From the NCBI GenBank assembly GCA_963705955.1, contig CAVPLH010000006.1:1240001-1304000 (forward strand): a stretch of 64,000 bases of DNA. Direction: 5' to 3'. Both the position numbers and the translations under genes were made by a program. Shown in pieces: positions 37,704 to 46,213 of the stretch (positions within the stretch are counted from its first letter, which is position 1; each line of letters starts with the position of its first letter). Source of the stretch: WHSW01 sp963705955. Its GTDB lineage: Bacteria; Actinomycetota; Thermoleophilia; Solirubrobacterales; 70-9. Below the pieces are notes generated by a model. That model was not told the DNA's origin and searched no databases. It saw only the letters and a list, made by a program, of their open reading frames with translations.

Positions 37704-38093
37704 CAGATGTCGGATCTGAGCCTCGGTGAAGCCGCCCGCGCGCTCGACGTCAGCGTCGACACCCTGAGGCGCTGGGACCGCGGCGGGAAGATCCGTACCG
37801 TCCGCGACGAGCGTAACCGCCGCCGGGTGCCGACGAGCGAGGTCGAACGGCTCTCGCATCATCCCGAGCGCCACCGCACCGGCGACACGTTCTCGGCCCG
37901 CAACCGCTTCCCCGGCGTCGTCAGGTCCGTGGAGGTCGACGGGGTGATGGCGCTGGTCGAGATCGAGGCGGGCCCGCACCGGGTCACGGCGGCGATCACC
38001 CGCGACTCGGTCGAGGAGCTCGGGCTCGCCGAGGGGGTCGAGGCGACCGCGACCGTGAAGGCGACCTCGGTGATGATCGAACGCAGCGCGTGA
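37695..38093 (+). CDS. HTH regulator with TOBE (molybdate-binding) domain
   Basis: About 132 residues. The N-terminal MerR/excisionase-like helix-turn-helix (LGEAARALDVSVDTLRRWDR) precedes a single TOBE/Mop domain (~65-132: ARNRFPGVVRSVEVDGVMAL, VTAAITRDSVEELGLAEG). Mop domains bind molybdate or tungstate, so this is a likely sensor for modABC. The ATG at 37707 (MSDLSLGEA) just clears the palindrome and may be the true start. Its TGA overlaps the modA GTG. Confidence 0.88.
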   Translation: MLRQMSDLSLGEAARALDVSVDTLRRWDRGGKIRTVRDERNRRRVPTSEVERLSHHPERHRTGDTFSARNRFPGVVRSVEVDGVMALVEIEAGPHRVTAAITRDSVEELGLAEGVEATATVKATSVMIERSA

Positions 38094-38881
38094 GGCGGTG
38101 GATGAGCGTTCCCATGTTCGCGTCCCTGGCCGTCGTCGCGGCGATCGCCGCCGGGTGCGGCAGCGACGACTCGAGCTCGACCTCATCCTCGGCGTCGAGC
38201 TCCTCGGGCGGCCAGCTCGTCGTCTCCGCCGCTGCCTCGCTCGAGCCCGCGTTCACGTCCTACGCCGAGACCGCGGGGATCGATGCGAAGCAGTCGTTCG
38301 CGGGCTCCGACGACCTCGCCGCCCAGATCCGCCAGGGTGTCACCCCGGACGTCTACGCCGCCGCGAACACGAGCCTTCCCGACGACCTCTACAAGGACGG
38401 CCTGGTCGCGAAGCCGGTCGTGTTCGCGAGCAACACGCTGGTCATCGCGGCGCCGAAGGATTCCTCGATCGACTCGATCGACGACCTCACCGGCGACGTC
38501 ACTCTGGCGATCGGGGACGAGGGCGTGCCCGTCGGTGACTACACCCGCGAGGTCCTCGGGCGGCTGCCGAAGAGCGAATCGGACGCGATCCTCGCCAACG
38601 TGCGCTCACTCGAGCCCGACGTCAGCGGGATCGTCGGCAAGCTCACCCAGGGTGCGGTCGACGCCGGCTTCGTCTACATCACCGACGTCGTCGCGACCGA
38701 CGGCGCCCTGAAGGCGATCGACCTGCCCCCGAACCTGCAACCCGACGTCGCCTACGGCGCCGCGGTCGTCGACGGGGCCGCGAACCCCGACGGCGCCCAG
38801 GCGTTCATCGACGGCCTGCTCGAGGGAGACGGAGCCGTTGCACTGAAGGACGCCGGCTTCGGGCCGCCGCCGGCGGGCTGA
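38090..38881 (+). CDS. modA: Molybdate-binding lipoprotein of the ABC transporter
   Basis: A 263-residue solute-binding protein. The signal sequence ends at a lipobox-like AAIAAGC; the Cys would be lipidated, though the -3 residue is Ala rather than Leu. A Ser-rich linker follows. The binding domain has VVSAAASLEPAFTSY, SFAGSDDLAAQIRQG and a Tyr-containing VDAGFVYITDVVA, typical of ModA. GTG at 38090 overlaps the regulator stop. Confidence 0.93.
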   Translation: MRRWMSVPMFASLAVVAAIAAGCGSDDSSSTSSSASSSSGGQLVVSAAASLEPAFTSYAETAGIDAKQSFAGSDDLAAQIRQGVTPDVYAAANTSLPDDLYKDGLVAKPVVFASNTLVIAAPKDSSIDSIDDLTGDVTLAIGDEGVPVGDYTREVLGRLPKSESDAILANVRSLEPDVSGIVGKLTQGAVDAGFVYITDVVATDGALKAIDLPPNLQPDVAYGAAVVDGAANPDGAQAFIDGLLEGDGAVALKDAGFGPPPAG

Positions 38882-38884
38882 GCG

Positions 38885-39688
38885 ATGAGAAACCGGGGCC
38901 CGTTCGTGGTCGTGATGGTGGTGGCGCTGGCGCTGGCGCTCACCTTCCTGATCCTCCCCGTGATCGCGATCTTCGCGAACACGCCGCCCGCCGACCTGAT
39001 CGACAGCCTCGGTAGCCAGGCGTCACTGGACGCGCTCTGGCTGAGCCTGAAGACGACGCTCGCGGCGGTCGTGATCATCGTCGTCGTCGGCACCCCCGCC
39101 GCCTACCTGCTCGCGACCCGCGAGTTCCGCGGCAAGGCGATCGTGACGACGGCGATCGAGCTGCCGCTGGTGCTGCCGCCGGCGGTCGCCGGGATCGGCC
39201 TCCTGGCCGCGTTCGGGCCGAACGGGATCTTCGGCTCGGCGCTCGCCGACGCGGGGATCGAGCTCGTCCTGCAGACGGCCGGGGTGATCGTCGCGCTCAC
39301 CTTCGTCTCGGCGCCCTTCTACCTGCGCCAGGCCCAGGCCGCGTTCGCCGCCGTCGATCCCGACCTGACCGCCGCCGCGCGGACGCTCGGCGCCGGCGAG
39401 GCGCGGGCGTTCTGGCGCGTCGCGATCCCCTGCGCCGGCGCCGGGATCAGCACCGGCGTGGCGCTCGCCTGGGGCCGGGCGCTGGGCGAGTTCGGCGCCA
39501 CGCTGATGTTCGCCGGCTCGTTTCAGGGGATCACCCAGACCGCGCCGCTGGCGATCTTCGCCACCTTCGCCAGGGACTTCCCCGCGGCGCTCGCCCTCTC
39601 CGCGGTCCTGGTCGCGGTCTCCGGCGCGCTGCTTCTGGGGGTGAAGCTGCTCGGCCGGGCGCCGCTGCTCGGCGGGATGCAGGCCTAG
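38885..39688 (+). CDS. modB: Molybdate ABC transporter permease
   Basis: A 267-residue permease with six spans. The EAA-type cytoplasmic loop (AARTLGAGEARAFWRVAIPC) and GRALGEFGATLMFAG are ModB hallmarks. It starts 3 bases after modA and ends directly before modC. Confidence 0.94.
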   Translation: MRNRGPFVVVMVVALALALTFLILPVIAIFANTPPADLIDSLGSQASLDALWLSLKTTLAAVVIIVVVGTPAAYLLATREFRGKAIVTTAIELPLVLPPAVAGIGLLAAFGPNGIFGSALADAGIELVLQTAGVIVALTFVSAPFYLRQAQAAFAAVDPDLTAAARTLGAGEARAFWRVAIPCAGAGISTGVALAWGRALGEFGATLMFAGSFQGITQTAPLAIFATFARDFPAALALSAVLVAVSGALLLGVKLLGRAPLLGGMQA

Positions 39689-40771
39689 GTGAGCGCTGCC
39701 GGCGCCGGGCTGCACGCCCGGATCTCGAGCGTCCTGCGCGAGTTCGAGCTCGAGGTCGAGCTCGAGGTCGAGCCCGGCGCGAGCCTCGCGATGGTCGGCC
39801 CGTCGGGCGCCGGCAAGAGCACCGTGCTGCGGTCGATCGCCGGGCTGCACCGGCCCGACCGCGGCCGGGTAACGCTCGGCGAGCGGATCTGGCTCGACCT
39901 GGATGCGGGCATCGATCTGCCTCCCGAGCGCCGCGACTGCGGATACCTGTTCCAGCACTACGCGCTCTTCCCGCACCTGAACGCGTGGCGGAACGTCGCC
40001 TTCGGGCTCACCGAGACCCCCCGCGCCGAGCGGCGCCCGCGGGCGACGGAGCTCCTGCGCCGGTTCGGGGCCGAAGCGCTCACCGACGCCTCCGTGCGCG
40101 ACCTGTCCGGGGGCGAGCGCCAGCGGGTCGCGCTGGCGCGCGCGCTCGCTCGCGACCCGGCGCTGGTCCTCCTCGACGAGCCGCTCTCGGCGCTCGACTC
40201 CCGAACCGCCGCCGCGGCGGCGCGAGAGCTGGCGGCGACGCTGGCGGCGACATCGGCGCCGACCGTGCTCGTCACCCACGACTTCGCCGAGGCGGCCTTG
40301 CTCGCGGGCGAGATCGCGGTCGTCGATCGCGGGCGGATCGTCCAGCGCGGCACCGCCGCCGAGCTCAGCGCGCGACCCGCGTCAGCGTTCGTCGCCGACT
40401 TCACCGGGGCGACCGTGCTGCTCGGGATGGCGCGGGAGACCGCGACCGGGACGACCGCGGTCGTCCTCGACGGCGGTGGCGAGATCGTCAGCTCCGAGCG
40501 GGCCGAGGGCGAGGTCGGGGTCGCCGTCTACCCGTGGGAGATCACGCTCGAGCCCGCCGGCACGCAAGCGCACGGGTCGGCGCTCAACAGGCTCGACGCC
40601 CGGGTGGTCTCGGTGACCGAGGTCGGCAACCGGGCCCGGATCGGGCTCCTGGCTCCGCAGCCGCTGGCCGCCGAGGTCACCGGCGAGTCGGTCGCCCGGC
40701 TCGGACTCGGCCCCGGCGTCGGCGTCGTCGCCACCTGGAAGGCGACGGCGACCCGGCTGGTGGCGCGGTGA
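39689..40771 (+). CDS. modC: Molybdate ABC transporter ATP-binding protein
   Basis: A 360-residue ATPase. Walker A GPSGAGKST, signature LSGGERQRVALARAL, Walker B LVLLDEPLSALD and switch VLVTHDFAEA. A C-terminal TOBE domain (~285-355, LNRLDARVVSVTEVGNRARI) is the regulatory molybdate-binding part of ModC. GTG immediately follows the modB TAG. Confidence 0.94.
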   Translation: MSAAGAGLHARISSVLREFELEVELEVEPGASLAMVGPSGAGKSTVLRSIAGLHRPDRGRVTLGERIWLDLDAGIDLPPERRDCGYLFQHYALFPHLNAWRNVAFGLTETPRAERRPRATELLRRFGAEALTDASVRDLSGGERQRVALARALARDPALVLLDEPLSALDSRTAAAAARELAATLAATSAPTVLVTHDFAEAALLAGEIAVVDRGRIVQRGTAAELSARPASAFVADFTGATVLLGMARETATGTTAVVLDGGGEIVSSERAEGEVGVAVYPWEITLEPAGTQAHGSALNRLDARVVSVTEVGNRARIGLLAPQPLAAEVTGESVARLGLGPGVGVVATWKATATRLVAR

Positions 40772-40772
40772 G

Positions 40773-40796
40773 CCGGTCGCGAGCGGGGGCGACCGG
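40773..40796. terminator. 8-bp hairpin between convergent modC and moaA
   Basis: CCGGTCGC (40773-40780) and GCGACCGG (40789-40796) form a perfect stem around an 8-base G-rich loop. It starts 2 bases after the modC stop and lies 9 bases before the moaA stop. A two-way terminator is likely although no T-tract follows. Confidence 0.55.
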
Positions 40797-40804
40797 ACGC
40801 GGGC

Positions 40805-41827
40805 TCAGCCCCCGATCGCGCTCATCGAGCGCGGCGGCGGGACGAACCCGGGCTCGTTGACGTGGTGCTTGAGCTCCTTGCGCCAGACCGCGTCGCGGAT
40901 GATCCGCTCCAGCTCGGCGTCGTCGGCGCCGGCTCGCAGCGGCTCTCGCAGGTCGGTCTCGTTGACCGAGAAGAGGCAGGTGCGAAGCTCGCCCTCGGCT
41001 GTGATCCGGATCCGATTGCAGTCGCCGCAGAACGGCTCCGAAACCGGGTTGATGAAGCCGATCTCGCCGCCGCCGTCGCGGAAGCGGTAGACCCGCGCGG
41101 TCGCGTGCGGCTCGCGGGGCAGCTCCTCGAGGCGGTACCGGGTCTCGATCAGCTCGCGGATCTCCTCGCCGGTCAGCACCTGGTCGGCGGTCCAGGCGCG
41201 GTCGCCGTCGAGCGGCATGAACTCGATGAAGCGGACCTGGTAGTCGGTCGAGCGCGCCAGCTCGCAGAAGCGGAAGACCTCGTGCTCGGTGAAGTCGCGC
41301 ATCGCGACGGCGTTGACCTTGATCGGCCGCACCCGCTCGAAGGCGGCGATCGCCTCGAGGCCGCGCAGCACCTGCGGCAGCGCGTCGCGGCGGGTCACCT
41401 CGTGGAAGCGGTCACGTGCCAGCGAGTCGACCGAGACGTTGACGCGGTCGATCCCCGCCTCGACCAGGGCGCGAGCGTCGCGCTCGAGCAGGTAGCCGTT
41501 CGTGGTCATCGAGAGGTCCCGGATGCCCTCGATCTCGCTCAGCATCGCGACCAGCCGCGGGAACTCGCGCCGCGCCAGAGGCTCGCCGCCGGTCAGCCGG
41601 ACGTCGGTCACGCCGAGAGCGGCCAGGACCCCGACGAGCCGCCGGATCTCCTCGAAGCTGAGCAGGTCGCGGCGGTCGAGCCACTTCATCCCCTCGGCCG
41701 GCATGCAGTAACGACAGCGGAAGTTGCAGCGGTCGGTGACCGAGACCCGCAGGTCGGTGATCGGCCGCCCGTGGGCGTCGCGCAGGCCGCCCTCGAGGTC
41801 GGCGCCGGTGCTCTCCGAAGCGCTCAT
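40805..41827 (-). CDS. moaA: GTP 3',8-cyclase MoaA, radical SAM
   Basis: A 340-residue enzyme for the first step of molybdenum cofactor synthesis. The radical-SAM cluster is in CNFRCRYCMP, the SAM-binding region has LTGGEPLARREFP, and the second cluster includes PFCGDCNRIRITAEGELRTC. The C-terminal Gly-Gly (MSAIGG) needed for catalysis is present. It works with the MoaC part of the fusion at 30598-31767. The 175 bases upstream are shared with the divergent XdhC gene. Confidence 0.97.
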   Translation of the reverse strand: MSASESTGADLEGGLRDAHGRPITDLRVSVTDRCNFRCRYCMPAEGMKWLDRRDLLSFEEIRRLVGVLAALGVTDVRLTGGEPLARREFPRLVAMLSEIEGIRDLSMTTNGYLLERDARALVEAGIDRVNVSVDSLARDRFHEVTRRDALPQVLRGLEAIAAFERVRPIKVNAVAMRDFTEHEVFRFCELARSTDYQVRFIEFMPLDGDRAWTADQVLTGEEIRELIETRYRLEELPREPHATARVYRFRDGGGEIGFINPVSEPFCGDCNRIRITAEGELRTCLFSVNETDLREPLRAGADDAELERIIRDAVWRKELKHHVNEPGFVPPPRSMSAIGG

Positions 41828-42002
41828 CGAGACGGATTGTCGCAGCCCGGCGCCCGACCGCCGTCGCGAGGCTCTTGCGGAGCGGCGATCGGTGGAACGT
41901 CCCGGGCGGCTGCAACCGTTCTGCCAGAATCCTCATCCGGTGCGTCGGCAGCACTAAACTCGGCTCAGGAGGTAGCGATCTGGCCATGGATCGGGAAACG
42001 CG

Positions 42003-42971
42003 ATGATCGGGCGTGAACCGGCCGGCCGCGCCGAGGACGAGCTGATCGCCGCGGGGGTCCCGTTCGTCGAGGCGACGGTGGTCCGCGCGCAGCACCCGAC
42101 GAGCGTCCGGGCGGGCGACGCTGCGATCGTCCACCACGACGGGACGATCGAGGGGTTCGTGGGCGGCGCCTGCGCCGAGGCCTCGGTTCGGCTGCAGGCG
42201 CTGCGGGTCCTGGAAACCGCCGAACCGATCCTGCTCCGCATCCTGCCCGGCGAGGCCGACGGCGAGCCGAGCCGCGGCGAGGGGGCGGTGACGGTGAAGA
42301 ATCCGTGTCTGAGCGGAGGGGGACTCGAGATCTTCCTCCAGCCGCACGTTCCGCCGGCGACGATCCGGGTCGCGGGCAAGACGCCGATCGCCCTTGCGCT
42401 CGCGGATCTGGCCCGGCGCCTCGGCTTCGCGATCGAGCTCAGCGCCGCAGGGGACGCCGACCCTGATCCCGCCGACGCGGCGCTGGTCGTCGCATCGCAC
42501 GGGCACGACGAGGAGCGTGTCCTGACCGCGGCGCTCCGGGTGGGCGTGCCGTACGTCGGCCTCGTCGCGAGCCCGGTCCGCGGAGAGGCGGTCAGGGACT
42601 CGCTCGAGCTGCCGGACGCGCTCAGGGCGCAACTTCACACCCCCGCCGGGCTGGACATCGGCGCGCGCACGCCCGGGGAGATCGCGCTCGCGATCCTGGC
42701 GCAGATCGTCGCCCTGCGGCGTTCCGGCGAGAACGCTGCGACGGCGGCGGCCGGGCCCGCCGCCGATCATCCGGACGAGGCCGAAACCTCGGCACCCGCT
42801 GATCCCGCTTCGACGACCGAGGTCGCGCTGGACCCCGTCTGCGGAATGGAGGTCGCCGTGCTCGAGGCGAGCATCCGCCTCGACCGCGACGGCCGGAGCC
42901 ACTACTTCTGCAGCGAGAGCTGCCGGGACAGGTTTGCCGCCGAGGGCGCCTCGCGAGCCGGTGCCCGCTGA
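42003..42971 (+). CDS. XdhC/CoxI-type cofactor protein fused to a YHS domain
   Basis: A 322-residue protein. The N-terminal XdhC domain has VVRAQHPTSVRAGDAAIVHH and EGFVGGACAEASV. A Rossmann-like domain follows (VAGKTPIALALADLARRLGF ... AGLDIGARTPGEIALAI). After a linker a C-terminal YHS domain (~275-315) has DPVCGMEV and YFCSESCRDRF, a putative metal site. XdhC proteins mature and insert MCD cofactor into xanthine-dehydrogenase-family enzymes; here the client is probably CoxL. An AGGAGG site at 41968-41973 leads to a 6-codon frame at 41986 whose stop overlaps this ATG (ATGA). Confidence 0.85.
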   Translation: MIGREPAGRAEDELIAAGVPFVEATVVRAQHPTSVRAGDAAIVHHDGTIEGFVGGACAEASVRLQALRVLETAEPILLRILPGEADGEPSRGEGAVTVKNPCLSGGGLEIFLQPHVPPATIRVAGKTPIALALADLARRLGFAIELSAAGDADPDPADAALVVASHGHDEERVLTAALRVGVPYVGLVASPVRGEAVRDSLELPDALRAQLHTPAGLDIGARTPGEIALAILAQIVALRRSGENAATAAAGPAADHPDEAETSAPADPASTTEVALDPVCGMEVAVLEASIRLDRDGRSHYFCSESCRDRFAAEGASRAGAR

Positions 42972-43563
42972 GCCCTTCGTCACCGGCTTGGTGCTGGCGG
43001 CCGGCGGCTCGCGGCGGCTCGGCCGACCGAAGCAGCTGCTCCCGTACGGCTCGTCGACGCTGCTCGGCCACACGCTCGACACGGCGCGCGCGAGCGGCTT
43101 CGACCAGCTGATCGTGGCGCTCGGCGGCAGCTCCGCGGAGGTGCGGCGCAAGGTGGACCTCGCCGGCGTCGAGGTGGTCGAGAACCCGGACTACGGCGAG
43201 GGTTGCTCGTCCTCGATCGCCGCCGGCCTGAGCAAGGTCGACCGGCGTTGCGAAGCCCTCGTCCTGATGCTCGGCGACCAGCCGGGCGTCACGGCCGCCA
43301 CCGTTCGGGCTCTGATCGCCGGCCGCGGCGAGGGCACGAGGCTGGCCGTCTGCGCCTACGACGACGGGCGCGGCCATCCGCTTGCCTTCGGCCGGGCGAT
43401 GTTCGGCCCGCTGGGCGAGCTGCACGGCGACAAGGCGGTCTGGAAGCTGATCGAGCGCCTCGGCGACGCCGTGGTCGAGGTCCGGATCAGCGGCCCGATC
43501 CCGCCCGATGTCGATACGCGCGAGGACTACGCGGCGGTCCTGGAAACCGCGGGGGCCTCGTGA
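42961..43563 (+). CDS. MocA-like molybdopterin cytidylyltransferase
   Basis: About 200 residues of nucleotidyltransferase fold. The signature is LAAGGSRRLGRPKQLLPYG; LMLGDQPGVTAATV carries the metal-binding aspartate, and AYDDGRGHPLAFGR is typical of MocA. It would make the molybdopterin cytosine dinucleotide used by CO dehydrogenase. GTG at 42961 lies 11 bases inside the end of the XdhC-YHS gene. Confidence 0.85.
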   Translation: MPAEPFVTGLVLAAGGSRRLGRPKQLLPYGSSTLLGHTLDTARASGFDQLIVALGGSSAEVRRKVDLAGVEVVENPDYGEGCSSSIAAGLSKVDRRCEALVLMLGDQPGVTAATVRALIAGRGEGTRLAVCAYDDGRGHPLAFGRAMFGPLGELHGDKAVWKLIERLGDAVVEVRISGPIPPDVDTREDYAAVLETAGAS

Positions 43564-44483
43564 CCCCGACTCGCGCGCACCCGGGCGCCGGGGCCAATGT
43601 CAACGCGGCGGTCCCCGACATCGAGACGCTCGAGCGGCGCCTCGACGAGGTCGATTACCTGGCCGACCCGGGACTCGCCACGGCGCTCTTCCTCTCGCTT
43701 CGCCTGCCACAGCCCCTGCTCCTCGAGGGCGAGGCGGGCGTCGGCAAGACGGAGGCGGCCAAGGCGTTGGCGACGACGCTCGATACGAGGCTGATCCGCC
43801 TGCAGTGCTACGAGGGCATCGACGCCACCGAGGCGCTCTATGAGTGGAACTACCCGCGGCAGTTGCTGCGGATCCGCTCGGCGGAGGCGACGGGCTCCGA
43901 GTTCACCGAGGACGAGCTGTTCGGGGAGGAGTTCTTGGTCCCGCGGCCGCTGCTGGAGGCGATCCGACACCCCGGCCCGATGCCCGCGGTGCTGCTGATC
44001 GACGAGCTCGATCGGGCCGACGACGACTTCGAGGCGTTTCTGTTCGAGATGCTCGCCGAGTCGAGCGTGACGATCCCCGAGATCGGCACGATCCGCGCCA
44101 CCCACCCGCCGGCGGTGATCCTGACATCGAACCGGACCCGCGACCTGCACGACGCGCTGAAGCGCCGCTGTCTCTATCACTGGATCGACTACCCGAGCCC
44201 CGAGCGCGAGGTCGAGATCGTCCGTCGTCGCGTCCCCGGCACTGCCCAGGTGCTCGCCGCCGAGGCCGCGGAGGCGGTTCGGCGCCTGCGCGAGAGCGAG
44301 GTCCAGAAGCCGCCCGGGATCGCGGAGACGATCGACTGGGTCGCCGCGCTGGAGCTGCTCGGGGTCGATCGGCTCGATCCGGCGGTGGCGGAGCGGACGC
44401 TCGGCTCGGTGCTCAAGTATCGAGAGGACCAGGAGCAGATCACCGAGCGGGGCGTCGACTGGCTGGTCGGCGCCGACGCCTGA
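43560..44483 (+). CDS. coxD: MoxR-type AAA+ ATPase CoxD
   Basis: A 307-residue AAA+ protein. Walker A is GEAGVGKTEAAK, Walker B is VLLIDELDRADDD, sensor 1 is ILTSNRTRD. The CoxD subtype is suggested by the cox context and by LRLQ-type MoxR features (LIRLQCYEGIDATEALYEWN). CoxD assists assembly of the CuSMo site in CoxL, together with the VWA protein CoxE. GTG at 43560 overlaps the previous stop (GTGA). Confidence 0.9.
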   Translation: MTPTRAHPGAGANVNAAVPDIETLERRLDEVDYLADPGLATALFLSLRLPQPLLLEGEAGVGKTEAAKALATTLDTRLIRLQCYEGIDATEALYEWNYPRQLLRIRSAEATGSEFTEDELFGEEFLVPRPLLEAIRHPGPMPAVLLIDELDRADDDFEAFLFEMLAESSVTIPEIGTIRATHPPAVILTSNRTRDLHDALKRRCLYHWIDYPSPEREVEIVRRRVPGTAQVLAAEAAEAVRRLRESEVQKPPGIAETIDWVAALELLGVDRLDPAVAERTLGSVLKYREDQEQITERGVDWLVGADA

Positions 44484-44519
44484 GATCGCTTCTCTAGGCT
44501 TGGTGTACGGAGAGCGACT

Positions 44520-45674
44520 GTGAGCACCCTGCCGAGTTCCGAGAGCATCGCCGCCGAGTGGCTGCGCGACGGGCGCCGCGTCGTCGGCGCGACGCTGGTC
44601 GAGCGGATCGGCTCGGCGCCGCTCGACCCGGGCGCGCAGATGCTCGTCGACGATCGCAACCACATCGAGGGGTCGGTGACCGGCGGATGCGTCGAGGGCG
44701 CGCTCGTCGAGGAGGCTCAGCGAATCCTCCGTGGCGGGGAGGCCCGCGTCGTGACCTACGGCGTCTCCGACGAGGAGGCCGCAGAGGTCGGACTGATGTG
44801 CGGCGGCACGGTGAGCGTGTTCGTTCACGAGCACGGCGATGACGCGCTCGAAGCGCTCGAGGCGGTCGCCGGCGCGCGCGCGACCGACGAGCCGGTCGCT
44901 CTCGCGACGCTGCTCGACGGCGATCGCGCCGGCGCGAAGATGGCGATCCTGCGCGGCGGCGTGGTCGGCGGCCTCGGGGTCACCGGGCTGCTCGACCGCT
45001 CGGTGGAGCGCGATGCGCAGGGCCAGCTCGACGAGGGGGTGTCGCGGATCCGCCGCTACGGGGCCGACGGCGCGGTGATGGGCTCCGACCTGGCCGTCTA
45101 CATCCAGTCTTTCTCGACCCAACCGCGGATGGTGATCTTCGGCGCGATCGACTTCTCGGCGGAGATGGCCAAGGTCGCCGGCGAGATCGGCTACCGCGTC
45201 ACGATCTGCGACGCGCGTGAACCGTTCATCAACAGCCCGCGGTTCTCACGCGCCGCGGAGGTGGTCGTCGATTGGCCCGACCGTTATCTCGAAGGCCGCG
45301 AGCTGGGTCGGCGCGACGTCGTCCTCGTCTTCACCCACGACGCCAAGTTCGACGAGCCCGCGCTGATCGCGGCGCTCGGCACCGGTGCCGGATACATCGG
45401 GGCGCTCGGCAGTCGCCGCACTCAGGAGCGGCGGCTCGATCGCCTCCGGGCAGCCGGCGTCGGCGAGGAGTCGATCGCCAGGATTCGCGCTCCGTGCGGG
45501 CTCGACGTCGGCGCCCGCACTCCCCCGGAAACCGTCGTCTCGATCCTCGCCGAGGTGATCGCGGTGCGCACCGGCCGCGCCGGCGAGCCCCTGCGCGAGA
45601 CGAGCGGGCCGATCCATCCGCACGCAACGACGGACGAAGGCGCTGCGAAGCAGGCGGACGGCGCAGCGCTGTAG
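44520..45674 (+). CDS. coxF: XdhC-family maturation protein CoxF
   Basis: A 384-residue protein of XdhC type. The N-terminal part has GSVTGGCVEGALVEEAQ and VGLMCGGTVSVFV. The C-terminal Rossmann part has VIFGAIDFSAEMAKVAGEIG, GYIGALGSRRTQERR and CGLDVGARTPPETVVSILAE. In Oligotropha-type clusters CoxF follows CoxD/E and supports CoxL maturation. Start GTG 44520. It faces the minus-strand cox genes, ending 15 bases from the CoxL-like fragment. Confidence 0.88.
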   Translation: MSTLPSSESIAAEWLRDGRRVVGATLVERIGSAPLDPGAQMLVDDRNHIEGSVTGGCVEGALVEEAQRILRGGEARVVTYGVSDEEAAEVGLMCGGTVSVFVHEHGDDALEALEAVAGARATDEPVALATLLDGDRAGAKMAILRGGVVGGLGVTGLLDRSVERDAQGQLDEGVSRIRRYGADGAVMGSDLAVYIQSFSTQPRMVIFGAIDFSAEMAKVAGEIGYRVTICDAREPFINSPRFSRAAEVVVDWPDRYLEGRELGRRDVVLVFTHDAKFDEPALIAALGTGAGYIGALGSRRTQERRLDRLRAAGVGEESIARIRAPCGLDVGARTPPETVVSILAEVIAVRTGRAGEPLRETSGPIHPHATTDEGAAKQADGAAL

Positions 45675-45689
45675 CGCACCCGCGGTCGC

Positions 45690-46169
45690 TTACGCCGTGG
45701 GCTGGGCGGCCTCGACCCTGTAGGTCGTCTGGGCGTCGAGCGAGCCCTCGATCCCCTCGGGGAGCGAATCGCCCCCGAAGGCCCGCAGGGCGACCGCCTG
45801 GATCCTGACGCCGCCCTCGGCGTCGCCACCGACGGACCAGTGGCCGCTGTCCCATCGAAGCGCGTCGGGTGTGGTCTCGAGCATCCAGGCGGCGATCAGC
45901 TGCGCCTTGTCGCGCAGCCTGCGCGCGGTCGTCGCGACGTTGTCGCCGACCACATCGCTCGGGTCGCTGTTGAAGCTGTTGCCCTCGCCGAACCGGTCGG
46001 TGTCCTCGTGCACGACCTTGATGTCCTCGGGCGGGATGCCGAGCTCGCCGGCGGCGATCCGCGCGAGCGTCGCCTCTTCTCCCTGCGATCGCTCGCTGAG
46101 GCTGAGCACCGCCTTCCCGGTCGGATGCATACGCAGGAAGACCGCTCGATAGACCAGTCCGTCAGCCAT
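45690..46169 (-). CDS. Stand-alone CoxL-like domain (fragment of a large subunit)
   Basis: A 159-residue intact frame clearly homologous to residues ~480-645 of the CoxL in this window. It has GKAVLSLSERSQGEEATLAR against GKAVLSISCQTQGQGHETTY, and RRLRDKAQLIAAWMLETTPD against RRVRDKARLIAAGMLETSPE. The substrate-side QGQGHET is changed to SQGEEAT, and the rest of the large subunit is missing. It starts ATG 46169 (MADGLVYRAVF), 44 bases after coxE on the same strand. It is either a decaying duplicate or a repurposed domain. Confidence 0.75.
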   Translation of the reverse strand: MADGLVYRAVFLRMHPTGKAVLSLSERSQGEEATLARIAAGELGIPPEDIKVVHEDTDRFGEGNSFNSDPSDVVGDNVATTARRLRDKAQLIAAWMLETTPDALRWDSGHWSVGGDAEGGVRIQAVALRAFGGDSLPEGIEGSLDAQTTYRVEAAQPTA

Positions 46170-46213
46170 CGCCCGATCCAGAGTATCGCGGCCCGGGAGG
46201 CGCCGGCCGGCGT

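Noticed and set aside
41828..42002. Moco-type riboswitch upstream of moaA or the XdhC gene
   Set aside because: No stem pattern of that class was seen; only an AGGAGG site with a 6-codon frame and a lone TAAACT box.
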